In this document: positions 16,649 through 25,086 of the stretch, piece by piece
Numbering within the stretch: position 1 is the stretch's first letter
Layout of the letters: every line of letters begins with the position of its first letter
Assembly (NCBI GenBank): GCA_038532435.1
Contig: JBCBAP010000015.1
Span: forward strand, 1-64,000
Direction of reading: 5' to 3'
DNA: 64,000 bases
Source of the DNA: JBCBAP01 sp038532435
Lineage (GTDB): Bacteria > Pseudomonadota > Alphaproteobacteria > Rhodobacterales > Rhodobacteraceae
Position numbers and translations under genes: made by a program
Notes under the pieces: model-generated
Databases searched by the model: none
What the model was told of the DNA's origin: nothing
Seen by the model: only the letters and a program-made list of their open reading frames with translations

Positions 16649-17446
16649 TCAGAAGCTGGGGGTTACGGGAGTATCGGGAAAGGCGGTGGTCTGAGCATCC
16701 CGCGCGATTGCCTCGGCGGTGCGCTGAATTGCGGGGGCGAAATCGGCAAGCTGGTCCAGGCTGTGACGCGCGGTGCTCGATGTTACGGAGATGGCGCCCA
16801 ACGGCTTGCCGGAGCGGCCGAGTATCGGTGTTGCCACGCAGATGATGTTCGGTTCGTGCTCTTCCCTGTCAAAGGCGATGCCGCTCTTCCGAATCGACAT
16901 CAGCTCGGTCCGCAGGGAGTCGGCGGAGGCATGGGTGTGCACCGTGTGCGGATAGTAGGACTGGTGCTGAAGCGCGAGTGACAGCAGGTCATCATCGAGA
17001 AAGGCGAGCATCGCCTTGCCCACACCGGTGCAGTAGCCGGGACCCACCTTGCCCGCGTCAGAAAACATGGAGATCGGGCGTTGCGCGTTGCGTTTGTCCA
17101 CGTAGAGCACCTGACCGTGATCGAGCTGGGCAAGGTGCACCGTCTCCCCGATCTCCTGGGAGAGGCGGTCGAGATGGTTGCGCGCGACCGGGGCGAGCGA
17201 GGCCTGCTCCCACGCGCTGTGCGCCAGCCGCATCAGCCGAAGGCCGAGCGTGTAGCTGTGCGTCTCCGTGTCGTAGGTCAGCATTCCCTGGTTTGTCAGG
17301 GTCTGAAGCAGCCGGTAGAGTGTCGCCTTGGGATGTAGTGATTTTTCAAGGAGTTCCGCAAACCGCACGGGCCGTCCATAGGACGCGACGGTGTCCAGAA
17401 GGGACAGCGCCTTACCAACTGTGCCGTCTGCGTGCGGTGCGCCCAC
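16649..17446 (-). CDS. IclR-family regulator of the galactoside locus
   Basis: A 265-aa regulator: N-terminal winged HTH (KALSLLDTVASYG, ELLEKSLHPKATLYRLLQTL) and C-terminal effector domain (VHLAQLDHGQVLYVDKRN, GPGYCTGVGKAMLAFL). The GTG at 17446 is preferred because GGGAGG lies 7 bases upstream; an in-frame TTG at 17515 would add 23 non-conserved residues. It is divergent from the sugar-binding protein gene and co-directional with ugpC, so it is the likely local repressor or activator of the galactoside operon. The effector is probably a galactoside or a pathway intermediate (inference). Confidence 0.88.
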   Translation of the reverse strand: MGAPHADGTVGKALSLLDTVASYGRPVRFAELLEKSLHPKATLYRLLQTLTNQGMLTYDTETHSYTLGLRLMRLAHSAWEQASLAPVARNHLDRLSQEIGETVHLAQLDHGQVLYVDKRNAQRPISMFSDAGKVGPGYCTGVGKAMLAFLDDDLLSLALQHQSYYPHTVHTHASADSLRTELMSIRKSGIAFDREEHEPNIICVATPILGRSGKPLGAISVTSSTARHSLDQLADFAPAIQRTAEAIARDAQTTAFPDTPVTPSF

Positions 17447-17508
17447 GACGTGTCCTCCCAGACCACGGATCCCCTCGGCGTTGTTTTGGATTGGTGCCGA
17501 GTGAGTTG

Positions 17509-17537
17509 TTGACAAGCGTAGTTGGGCCTCTCATAGT
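17509..17537 (+). promoter_or_regulatory. Predicted sigma70 promoter of the galactoside operon
   Basis: TTGACA (17509-17514), a 17-bp spacer and CATAGT (17532-17537) lie 56 bp before the binding-protein ATG. The -35 is perfect and the -10 matches 4/6. The surroundings are unusually AT-rich for this window. Confidence 0.6.
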
Positions 17538-17553
17538 TTTCAATAATTAAAAC
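17536..17553. promoter_or_regulatory. Candidate IclR operator overlapping the -10 box
   Basis: GTTTT (17536-17540) and AAAAC (17549-17553) form an inverted repeat with an 8-base centre, followed by a related GTTTCAATA at 17557-17565. It overlaps the end of the predicted -10 and the initial transcribed region, a position suited to repression by the divergent IclR protein. Confidence 0.4.
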
Positions 17554-17592
17554 CAAGTTTCAATATGTGGAACAAATCCTGGGAGGATACCG

Positions 17593-18858
17593 ATGATGTC
17601 CACACTCAAAGCGTCTCTTGTGGCGCTCACGGCGACCACTGCGCTCGCCGGTGCCGCGTTCGCGGACGGCCATGCGAAGCTGTCCGGCGATCTCGTCATC
17701 TTCTCCGACATGTCGAACCCGGCACCCCGTGCGGTGATGGAAGGGCTCGTTGAGGATTTCGGCGCTCTGCATCCGGACTTGAACATCACGCTCAACGTGA
17801 TCGATCGGGAAGCGTACAAGACGCAGATCCGGAACTTCCTCACTGCAAACGCACCGGATGTGGCGAACTGGTATGCGGCCAACCGCATGCTGCCCTACGT
17901 CGAGGCGGGCCTGTTCGAGGATGTGTCCGACGTCTGGGAAGGGGAACTGAGCGAGCAGCTTGCCTCCACCAAGGGTGCGATGACCATCGACGGCAAGCAG
18001 TGGGGTGTGCCCTACACCTACTACCAGTGGGGCGTCTATTACCGGAAGGACATCTACGAAGAGCTTGGCCTGGCCGAGCCGTCCAACTGGGATGAGATGA
18101 AGTCCAACTGCCAGGCGATCCTGGATTCGGGCCGCAAGTGCTACACCATCGGCACGAAGTTCCTGTGGACCGCGGGCGGCTGGTTCGACTACCTCAACAT
18201 GCGCACCAACGGCTTCGACTTCCACATGGAGCTCGCCCGCGGAGAGGTCGCCTGGACTGACGACCGCGTGCGCGCGACCTTCGCCAACTGGCGCGAGCTC
18301 ATCGACATGGGCGCGTTCATCGACAACCACCAGACCTACAGCTGGCAGGAAGCGCTGCCGTTCATGGTCAACGGTGAGGCGGCCGCCTACCTGATGGGTA
18401 ACTTCGCTGTGGCACCGCTGCGCGAGGCGGGCCTCGATGACAGCAAGCTCGACTACTACCAGTTCCCGGCGATCAACCCGGATGTCGAGCTGGCAGAGGA
18501 CGCGCCCACCGATACCTTCCACATCCCGTCGGCGGCAAAGAACAAGGACGCAGCGAAAGCGTTCCTGAAGTTCGTGACCTCCGCATCGGTGCAGACGGAG
18601 ATTAACAGCGGTGCCGCCCTCGGGCAGCTGCCGGTGAACTCTGGCTCCTCCGTGGATGACGACAAGTTCCTCGTCGAGGGCTTCGAGACCCTGTCTGCGA
18701 ACAGCCCGGGCGGCGTCGCGCAGTTCTTCGACCGGGACTACCCGGCGGAAATGGCGAAGGCTGGCATGGAAGGCTTCCAGCGTTTCATGGTGCGTCCGGA
18801 CGATCTGGACCGCGTGCTCGACCAGCTCGAGAAGGTTCGCCAGCGCGTCTACAACTAA
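17593..18858 (+). CDS. Sugar ABC transporter substrate-binding protein (CUT1)
   Basis: A 421-aa family 1 extracellular solute-binding protein. The signal peptide spans residues 1-24 with cleavage after AFA. It has LVIFSDMSNPAPRAVMEGLV at the start of the mature part, a GVPYTYYQWGVYYRKDIYEE hinge segment and an aromatic-rich site (LWTAGGWFDYLNMR). GGGAGG precedes the start. The downstream alpha- and beta-galactosidase genes suggest oligogalactosides such as raffinose, melibiose or galactosylglycerol as ligands. Confidence 0.9.
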   Translation: MMSTLKASLVALTATTALAGAAFADGHAKLSGDLVIFSDMSNPAPRAVMEGLVEDFGALHPDLNITLNVIDREAYKTQIRNFLTANAPDVANWYAANRMLPYVEAGLFEDVSDVWEGELSEQLASTKGAMTIDGKQWGVPYTYYQWGVYYRKDIYEELGLAEPSNWDEMKSNCQAILDSGRKCYTIGTKFLWTAGGWFDYLNMRTNGFDFHMELARGEVAWTDDRVRATFANWRELIDMGAFIDNHQTYSWQEALPFMVNGEAAAYLMGNFAVAPLREAGLDDSKLDYYQFPAINPDVELAEDAPTDTFHIPSAAKNKDAAKAFLKFVTSASVQTEINSGAALGQLPVNSGSSVDDDKFLVEGFETLSANSPGGVAQFFDRDYPAEMAKAGMEGFQRFMVRPDDLDRVLDQLEKVRQRVYN

Positions 18859-18865
18859 GACTGCC

Positions 18866-18926
18866 GGGGCGCGCTGTCCTGCGCGCCCCTTCTTCCTTCG
18901 CCGGTCGGGGCCAAGACCGGCGAAGG
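18866..18926 (+). other. Double hairpin between sugar-binding protein and permease genes
   Basis: Stem 1: GGGGCGCGC (18866-18874) with GCGCGCCCC (18881-18889). Stem 2: CCTTCGCCGGTC (18895-18906) with GACCGGCGAAGG (18915-18926), 12 bp perfect. Only a weak TTCTT follows stem 1. The tandem stems probably stabilise the binding-protein mRNA or partly terminate. Confidence 0.85.
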
Positions 18927-18970
18927 AATCCCAATCGTCCCGACCTGTCTCCAGCACCGAGGGGTGAGCA

Positions 18971-19867
18971 ATGTCCGCACTTGCAACCTACTGGAAGCGC
19001 AATCAGATCCGGCTGACGCCGTGGCTGTTCCTTGCGCCCGGGATGTTGATGTTCGCCCTTTACGTGATCATCCCGATCTTTGAATCGATCAGCATCTCCT
19101 TCTACGAATGGGACGGTCTGGGTGCCGCCGAATATGTCGGCACGAGCAACTATGTCGAACTCTTCGACGACTACGCCTTCTACACCTCGCTCTGGAACAA
19201 TCTGCTGTGGCTGGTGCTCTACCTGCTCGCGATCCCGGGCGGGCTCTTCATCGCGATCTTCCTTAACCAGACGGTGACGGGGATCCGGATCTACAAATCG
19301 CTCTTCTTCTTTCCCTTCGTGATCAGCCAGGTCGTGGTGGGCCTGGTTTTCACCTGGTTCTACGATCCCACCTTCGGGCTGCTGAACAGCATCATCGGTG
19401 TCGTCGGTTTCGGGCCGATCAACGTTCTGGGGAACGAGGACTACGTGACTTACGGCATCATCGCCGCCGGTCTCTGGCCGCAGACTGCCTATTGCATGAT
19501 CCTCTACCTCACCGGGCTCAATGCCGTGGATCCGGAGCAGATCGAGGCCGGGCGGCTTGACGGGGCCAAGGGCTGGAAGATGCTCTGGTATGTGGTGCTG
19601 CCACAGTTGCGCCCGGCGACCTTCATCGCCTTCGTCGTCACGATCATCGGCGCGCTGCGGTCCTTCGACCTTGTGTCGATAATGACCCAGGGCGGACCCT
19701 TTGGCGAAAGCCGGGTGCTCGCCTTCTACATGTTCGAAGTGGCGCTGAGCGAATACGGCTTCCGCATGGGATACGGGGCTGCCATCGCTGTGGTGCTGTT
19801 CCTAATCATGCTTGTCTACATCACCTTCTTCCTCACGAAGATGTATCGCGACGAAAGGGGAGGCTGA
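18971..19867 (+). CDS. Sugar ABC transporter permease (MalF/UgpA type)
   Basis: A 298-aa inner-membrane permease with six helices. The N-terminus WLFLAPGMLMFALYVIIPIF is typical of CUT1 MalF-type subunits. The EAA loop is EAGRLDGAKGWKMLWYVVLP. It pairs with the following permease, and with UgpC as motor. It begins 112 bp after the binding-protein gene, beyond the double hairpin. Confidence 0.92.
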   Translation: MSALATYWKRNQIRLTPWLFLAPGMLMFALYVIIPIFESISISFYEWDGLGAAEYVGTSNYVELFDDYAFYTSLWNNLLWLVLYLLAIPGGLFIAIFLNQTVTGIRIYKSLFFFPFVISQVVVGLVFTWFYDPTFGLLNSIIGVVGFGPINVLGNEDYVTYGIIAAGLWPQTAYCMILYLTGLNAVDPEQIEAGRLDGAKGWKMLWYVVLPQLRPATFIAFVVTIIGALRSFDLVSIMTQGGPFGESRVLAFYMFEVALSEYGFRMGYGAAIAVVLFLIMLVYITFFLTKMYRDERGG

Positions 19868-19870
19868 GCC

Positions 19871-20719
19871 ATGTTCCCGACACCGGTTGAAAAAGCGTCC
19901 CCTGCAGTCAGGCTCGGCTATCAGGTCGCGCTGCCGCTCGCGCTCATCTTTTGGCTTCTACCGCTCATCGCGGTGGCGGTTTTCTCGATCAAGCCGGGGG
20001 AGGATTTCACCACCGGCAACTACTGGGGGCTGCCATCCTCCTTCATGATGATCGAGAACTATGCGCTCGTCTTCACGGGGTCGGAGATGCCGCGGTATCT
20101 TCTGAACTCCGTCCTCATCACGATTCCGACCGTGATCGGGGTGCTGGTGCTCAGCACGATGACCGGCTTCGCGCTTGGCATCTACCGGTTCAACCTGAAC
20201 CTGCCGATCTTCTTCCTGTTCATTGCGGGCAATTTCGTGCCATTCCAGATCCTGATGGTGCCGGTGCGTGACCTTACGCTCGATCTGGGGCTCTACGACA
20301 CCAAGACCGGCCTCGTTCTTTTCCACATCGCCTTCCAGACCGGGTTCTGCACCCTCTTCATGCGGAACTTCATCAAGGCGCTGCCGAAGGAGCTGATCGA
20401 GGCGGCCCGGGTCGAAGGGGTGAGCGAGCTGCGGATCTTCTGGTACGTGGTCATGCCGCTGATGAAGCCTGCGATCGCGGCCCTTGCGGTGCTGATTTTC
20501 ACCTTCATCTGGAACGATTATTTCTGGGCGATCGTGCTCACCCAGGGGGCGGACAGCCAGCCTGTGACAGCGGGGATCACCGCGTTCAACGCGCAGTACC
20601 GCGCGACCTACCATCTGATGAGCGCGGGCTCCATCGTCGCCGCACTTCCGCCGGTCCTGATGTTCTTCGCGATGCAGAGACACTTCATTGCGGGGCTGAC
20701 CCTCGGGGCCGTGAAGTGA
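19871..20719 (+). CDS. Sugar ABC transporter permease (MalG/UgpE type)
   Basis: A 282-aa partner permease with six helices. It has a MalG-type N-terminal LPLALIFWLLPLIAVAVFSI, the EAA loop EAARVEGVSELRIFWYVVMP, and an AGLTLGAVK C-terminus. It is 3 bp from the preceding permease and overlaps the alpha-galactosidase start by 4 bp (GTGA), so transport and hydrolysis genes are translated together. Confidence 0.92.
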   Translation: MFPTPVEKASPAVRLGYQVALPLALIFWLLPLIAVAVFSIKPGEDFTTGNYWGLPSSFMMIENYALVFTGSEMPRYLLNSVLITIPTVIGVLVLSTMTGFALGIYRFNLNLPIFFLFIAGNFVPFQILMVPVRDLTLDLGLYDTKTGLVLFHIAFQTGFCTLFMRNFIKALPKELIEAARVEGVSELRIFWYVVMPLMKPAIAALAVLIFTFIWNDYFWAIVLTQGADSQPVTAGITAFNAQYRATYHLMSAGSIVAALPPVLMFFAMQRHFIAGLTLGAVK

Positions 20720-22773
20720 TCCAATGCTGGCGGCTGGACACCCCGGCACAGACACTCGTGCTGGCCAGCCACAACAGCCACCTGCCGGAGGTTGTCCACT
20801 GGGGCGCGCCCCTTCCTGAAGGGGAGGGCCTCGTGGCGCTTGCCCGGGCCCTGCAGCCCGATGTCACCGGCGGGATGTTAGATGCGCGTCCACCGATGAC
20901 GGTCTGTCCGCTGCCCGGAGACGTCTTCCCCGGGCAGCCGGGAGCCGACATCGGGGCGCTCAAGCCGCGCCTTCGGCTCGAGGAGGTCGTTGAAGAGGCC
21001 GGACTGCTTGAGCTCGGGTTTCGCGACGGGGACGTCACCTACACCCTCACCGCGCGCACCCATGCGGCGTGCGATGTGATCGAGCTTTCCGCCCGGATGA
21101 CCGGCGCGCGCATCGGCTGGCTTGCGGCCCCCGGTCTGCCCGCGCCCGTTCTCGCGGACGAGATGATCGGCTATGCGGGCAAATGGATCGGCGAGTTCAC
21201 CGCGCAGACAATTCCATGGCGCGTCGGCGCCCATGTGCGCGAAGTGCGCGACGGGCGCACCAGCCATGAGGCGTTCCCTGGTCTTGTCATGCCGGCGCGC
21301 GGCGCGGGCAACGGAACCGGAGAGGTTTTCGCCCTCCATCTCGGCACATCCGGTGGTCATCGCATGGTCGCGGAGGAGTTGCCCGACGGGCGCCGTCAGG
21401 TGCTTTTTGGGCCGATGCTCTCGGCCGAAGGTTCCGACGATGTGACCGCGGGGCCGCTTTACATCACCTGCTCCGGCAACGGTCTCAACGGGGTGATGCA
21501 GGCGATGCAGCGGTTTGCCCGCACGCACATCCTCGACTTCCCCGACACCGACCGGCCCCGTCCCGTGCACTATAACTGCTGGGAAGCGATCTACTTCGAT
21601 CACGACCTGGCAGAGCTGCGGGATATCGCATCGCTCGCGGCCCAACTCGGCGCGGAACGTTTCGTCCTCGATGACGGATGGTTCAAGGGCCGCAGCAGCG
21701 ACACGTCTTCGCTCGGGGATTGGGAGGTTGACTGGGACAAGTATCCCGAAGGGCTGCAGCCCCTGATCGATCACGTGGAGGCCTGCGGGATGACCTTCGG
21801 CCTGTGGGTCGAGCCGGAGATGGTCAACCCGGACAGCGATCTCGCGCGCCAGCATCCGGACTGGGTGCTCGGCCCCGCAGACCAGCCGCTCGGCCGTCAC
21901 CAGTTCGTGCTCGACATGGCGCTCGAGGAGGTCCAAGCCTACCTCTTCGCCCGGCTCGATGCGATCCTGTCGACCTACCCCGTTGACTATCTCAAGTGGG
22001 ATCACAACCGGGTGCTGCCCTTCCCGGATCATCGCCAGGTCGGGGCGGTCTATGCCCTTATCGACCGACTGCGCGAGGCGCACCCCCATGTGGAGATCGA
22101 GAGCTGCGCATCCGGCGGGGCGCGGATCGACTATGGCATCCTCAAGCGCACCCACCGGGTCTGGCTCAGCGACAGCAACGATGCGCTGGAGAGGATGCGG
22201 ATGCAGCACGAGGCCATGCTGTTCCTGCCGCCGGAGATCATGGGGTCCCACATCGGCCCCCGCAAATGCCACACCTCGGACAGGACCCTGTCCATGAGCC
22301 TGCGGGCGTGGGTCGCCGCGCAGGGGCATTTCGGGTTCGAGATGGATCCCCGGGAACTCACCGAGGGCGAAACCGAGGTTCTGACGCGTGTCTGCGACTG
22401 GTGGAAAGCGAACCGCGGCTGGCTTCACCGGGGCCTTGCCCATCGGCTCGACACCCGCGATCGGGGTCAGCGCGCGTCCATGACCGTGAGCGCGGACGGT
22501 GACCGATTCGTGGTATGGGTGGGGCAGAAGGAAACGCCGCCCCACGTGCTGCCGCATCCCGTGCGCCTGACCGGGCTTGCCGCCAACGACCGGTACGCGG
22601 TTCGGCTCGTCAGCGAGGACAGCCCGATCCCGGACTGGATGACCCGTGGCGACATGGCGCTCAAGCGCGGGCCGGTCACGCTATCCGGTGCCGCACTGAT
22701 GTCCGCGGGTGTCAGCCTGCCTTACATGGCACCGCAATCGATCTGGGTGCTGGAGGGCACCCGCGTGGCCTGA
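20716..22773 (+). CDS. Alpha-galactosidase, glycoside hydrolase family 36
   Basis: A 685-aa retaining glycosidase that removes terminal alpha-galactosyl residues. The GH36 catalytic core is clear: LDDGWFKGR, GLWVEPEMVNPDSDL, the nucleophile Asp near residue 429 in YLKWDHNR, the ESCASGGARIDYGIL segment and the acid/base Asp near residue 486 in WLSDSND. An N-terminal beta-sandwich precedes the barrel. It has no signal peptide, so it acts on imported oligosaccharides in the cytoplasm. It starts with GTG overlapping the permease stop. Confidence 0.93.
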   Translation: MIQCWRLDTPAQTLVLASHNSHLPEVVHWGAPLPEGEGLVALARALQPDVTGGMLDARPPMTVCPLPGDVFPGQPGADIGALKPRLRLEEVVEEAGLLELGFRDGDVTYTLTARTHAACDVIELSARMTGARIGWLAAPGLPAPVLADEMIGYAGKWIGEFTAQTIPWRVGAHVREVRDGRTSHEAFPGLVMPARGAGNGTGEVFALHLGTSGGHRMVAEELPDGRRQVLFGPMLSAEGSDDVTAGPLYITCSGNGLNGVMQAMQRFARTHILDFPDTDRPRPVHYNCWEAIYFDHDLAELRDIASLAAQLGAERFVLDDGWFKGRSSDTSSLGDWEVDWDKYPEGLQPLIDHVEACGMTFGLWVEPEMVNPDSDLARQHPDWVLGPADQPLGRHQFVLDMALEEVQAYLFARLDAILSTYPVDYLKWDHNRVLPFPDHRQVGAVYALIDRLREAHPHVEIESCASGGARIDYGILKRTHRVWLSDSNDALERMRMQHEAMLFLPPEIMGSHIGPRKCHTSDRTLSMSLRAWVAAQGHFGFEMDPRELTEGETEVLTRVCDWWKANRGWLHRGLAHRLDTRDRGQRASMTVSADGDRFVVWVGQKETPPHVLPHPVRLTGLAANDRYAVRLVSEDSPIPDWMTRGDMALKRGPVTLSGAALMSAGVSLPYMAPQSIWVLEGTRVA

Positions 22774-22805
22774 CCCGGCCGCAGACTACTTCTGGAGTGG
22801 GTAGA

Positions 22806-23576
22806 ATGGAAAAGTTTGCAACGTTTCATGATCTGCACGGCGCGTCCGTGTTCGTCACCGGGGGAGGGGCCGGGATCGGTGCGTCCCTGACCGAGGGCTT
22901 CCTGATGCAGGGGGCTCGGGTCGGCTTCGTCCAGCGGTCCGATGCCACAGGTTTCTGCGACGAGATGGAGGCAAAGCACGGCCAGCGCCCGCTCTTCATT
23001 CAGTGCGACATCACTGACGTTGCTGCCCTGCAGGCGGCTATTGCGCAAACGGCGCAGGCGCACGGGACGATCAAGGTCCTCGTAAACAACGCGGCCAACG
23101 ACACCCGCCACAGCACAGCGGAATACTCTGTTGAGGCCTGGGACAAGGGGATGGCGGTCAACCTGCGCCCCCAGTTCTTCGCCGCTCAGGCGGTCGTTGA
23201 GGGGATGAAGGCGATCGGCGGCGGATCCATCGTCAACTTCTCCTCGATTTCCTACATGATGGGGAACGCGGGCTACCCGGGATACGTCGCCTCGAAGGCC
23301 GGGATCACCGGCTTGACCCGGGGGCTCGCCCGCGAGTTTGGGCCCGACAAGATCCGGGTCAACGCTCTGATGCCGGGCTGGGTGCTGACGGACCGTCAGA
23401 TGGAACTCTGGGCGGACCCGGAAAGCCTCGCCGCCCATCTGGAGCGTCAGTGCCTGAAGGAGCATCTGGCACCCCGGGACATTGTGGACGCGACGCTTTT
23501 CCTCGCGAGCGAGGCCAGCCGGATGATGACCGGGCAGGGCATCGTCGTGGATGGCGGTGTCGTGGTTACCGGATGA
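22806..23576 (+). CDS. SDR-family sugar dehydrogenase, probable galactose 1-dehydrogenase
   Basis: A 256-aa short-chain dehydrogenase. The cofactor motif TGGGAGIG spans residues 18-25. NNAAND follows, with catalytic Ser in NFSSISYM and Tyr160/Lys164 in YPGYVASK. By position between galactosidases and galactonate-catabolism genes it should oxidise galactose to galactonolactone, as SDR-type galactose and arabinose dehydrogenases do; 6-carbon sugar specificity is inferred. The ATG at 22806 has GGAGTGGG upstream. It overlaps the kinase start by 4 bp (ATGA). Confidence 0.82.
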   Translation: MEKFATFHDLHGASVFVTGGGAGIGASLTEGFLMQGARVGFVQRSDATGFCDEMEAKHGQRPLFIQCDITDVAALQAAIAQTAQAHGTIKVLVNNAANDTRHSTAEYSVEAWDKGMAVNLRPQFFAAQAVVEGMKAIGGGSIVNFSSISYMMGNAGYPGYVASKAGITGLTRGLAREFGPDKIRVNALMPGWVLTDRQMELWADPESLAAHLERQCLKEHLAPRDIVDATLFLASEASRMMTGQGIVVDGGVVVTG

Positions 23577-24484
23577 ACGAGGCGCCGGGCATATCCCCGA
23601 CCTGGATTGCGGTCGACTGGGGCACGTCCAACCTGCGGGTCTGGGCGATGGGTCCGGAGGGGCCGCTCGCGGCCCGCGACAGCGACGCGGGGATGTCGAG
23701 CCTCGTGCGGGACGCGTTCGAGGATGCGCTGCTTTCCCTGATCGGCGACTGGCTCGGCGACGCGCCCATGACGGTCATCGCCTGCGGCATGGTCGGATCC
23801 CGGGAAGGGTGGGTCGAGGCGCGCTACGCCACGGCACCCGCGCTGCCTCAGGGGGAGCCGGTGCGCGCTCCGGTACGGGACGTGCGCCTCTCCGTTCATG
23901 TCCTGCCGGGTGTCAAGCAGGACAGCCCCGCAGACGTCATGCGCGGGGAGGAGACGCAGATCGCCGGGCTGATCGCCACCAACCCGCGCTTCGACGGGGT
24001 GGTCTGCCTTCCGGGAACCCACACAAAATGGGTCCGGGTAAGTGCGGGCGAGATCTGCCATTTCCGCACGCTCATGACCGGAGAGCTCTTCGCTCTGTTG
24101 AGCGGGCAGTCTGTTCTGCGCCATTCCCTGCGCAGCCCGGGATGGGAGGCCAAGGCCTTCGATACCGCGGTCGAGGACACGCTCACACGTCCTGACGCAC
24201 TCGCCGCAGAACTTTTCGGGATCCGGGCGCGGGGCCTTGTCGAGGGGATGGATCCGCCCGCAGCACGGGCGCGCCTATCGGGGTTGTTGGTTGGGGCGGA
24301 ACTAGCCGCGACCCGCCCCTACTGGCTCGGCCAGGATGTCGCCCTGATCGGCGCGGCGGAGCTTTCGCACACCTACGCGGCTGCGCTTCATCTGGTGGGT
24401 CTGTCGCCTGCGCTCCACGACGCGACCGAGATGACCCTGGCCGGGCTGACCGCCGCCCACACGAAACTCAAGGAAACCGCATGA
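23573..24484 (+). CDS. dgoK: 2-dehydro-3-deoxygalactonokinase
   Basis: A 303-aa DgoK-family (PF05035) sugar-acid kinase that phosphorylates 2-keto-3-deoxygalactonate at C6. It has the N-terminal ATP-grasping VDWGTSNLRVWAMG, ACGMVGSREGWVEA, the MRGEETQIAGL segment and CLPGTHTKWV, all typical of DgoK. It overlaps the dehydrogenase and the aldolase genes by 4 bp each (ATGA), so the three are tightly coupled. Confidence 0.92.
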   Translation: MNEAPGISPTWIAVDWGTSNLRVWAMGPEGPLAARDSDAGMSSLVRDAFEDALLSLIGDWLGDAPMTVIACGMVGSREGWVEARYATAPALPQGEPVRAPVRDVRLSVHVLPGVKQDSPADVMRGEETQIAGLIATNPRFDGVVCLPGTHTKWVRVSAGEICHFRTLMTGELFALLSGQSVLRHSLRSPGWEAKAFDTAVEDTLTRPDALAAELFGIRARGLVEGMDPPAARARLSGLLVGAELAATRPYWLGQDVALIGAAELSHTYAAALHLVGLSPALHDATEMTLAGLTAAHTKLKETA

Positions 24485-25086
24485 CCCGCAATCTCATCGC
24501 CATCCTGCGCGGCATCCGGCCGGAGGAGGCTGTGGAGATCGCCACGGCCATCGTGGATGCGGGGATCACCCGCATCGAGGTTCCGTTGAATTCGCCCGAG
24601 CCGCTGGTCTCGATCAAGGCGATGATCGACGCGCTGGGCGAGCGCGCGGAGTTTGGCGCGGGGACGGTTCTGACAACGCGCGAGGTGGGCGAGGTCGCCC
24701 AGGTCGGCGGACAGTTCATCGTCTCGCCCAACTGCGATCTGTCCGTGATCCGGGCGACAAAGACCCTCGGCCTTGGCTCCTATCCCGGTGTGTTCACCCC
24801 GTCCGAGTGCTTCGCGGCCCTGGGTGCCGGCGCGGATGCGCTGAAGGTGTTCCCGGCGGGCATGATGGGCCCCGACGGGCTGAACGCGATCCGTGCGGTC
24901 TTGCCGCCGGGCACGACCGTGCTGATGGTGGGCGGCGTCGGTCCCGACAATTTCGACGTTTGGAAGGCGGCGAGCGCGGACGGCTACGGCCTCGGCTCCT
25001 CGCTTTACAAACCAGGGCTCGATGCGGCGGAGGTTGGCCGTCGCGCGCTTGAGACCGTTGCCGTTTACGACGCGGTCCACGGATGA
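24481..25086 (+). CDS. dgoA: 2-dehydro-3-deoxy-6-phosphogalactonate aldolase
   Basis: A 201-aa class I KDPG/KDPGal-family aldolase that splits KDPGal into pyruvate and glyceraldehyde 3-phosphate. It has the substrate/catalytic Glu in RIEVPLNSPEP, GAGTVLT, and the Schiff-base Lys122 in ALKVFPAG. The VPLNSPEP form is typical of the galactonate enzyme rather than Eda. It is the final step of the local galactose pathway. ATGA overlaps link it to both neighbours. Confidence 0.92.
   Translation: MTRNLIAILRGIRPEEAVEIATAIVDAGITRIEVPLNSPEPLVSIKAMIDALGERAEFGAGTVLTTREVGEVAQVGGQFIVSPNCDLSVIRATKTLGLGSYPGVFTPSECFAALGAGADALKVFPAGMMGPDGLNAIRAVLPPGTTVLMVGGVGPDNFDVWKAASADGYGLGSSLYKPGLDAAEVGRRALETVAVYDAVHG

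Noticed and set aside
20878..22557. 559-codon minus-strand frame over the alpha-galactosidase gene
   Set aside because: Shadow frame with biased composition and no start signal; the GH36 motifs are on the plus strand.
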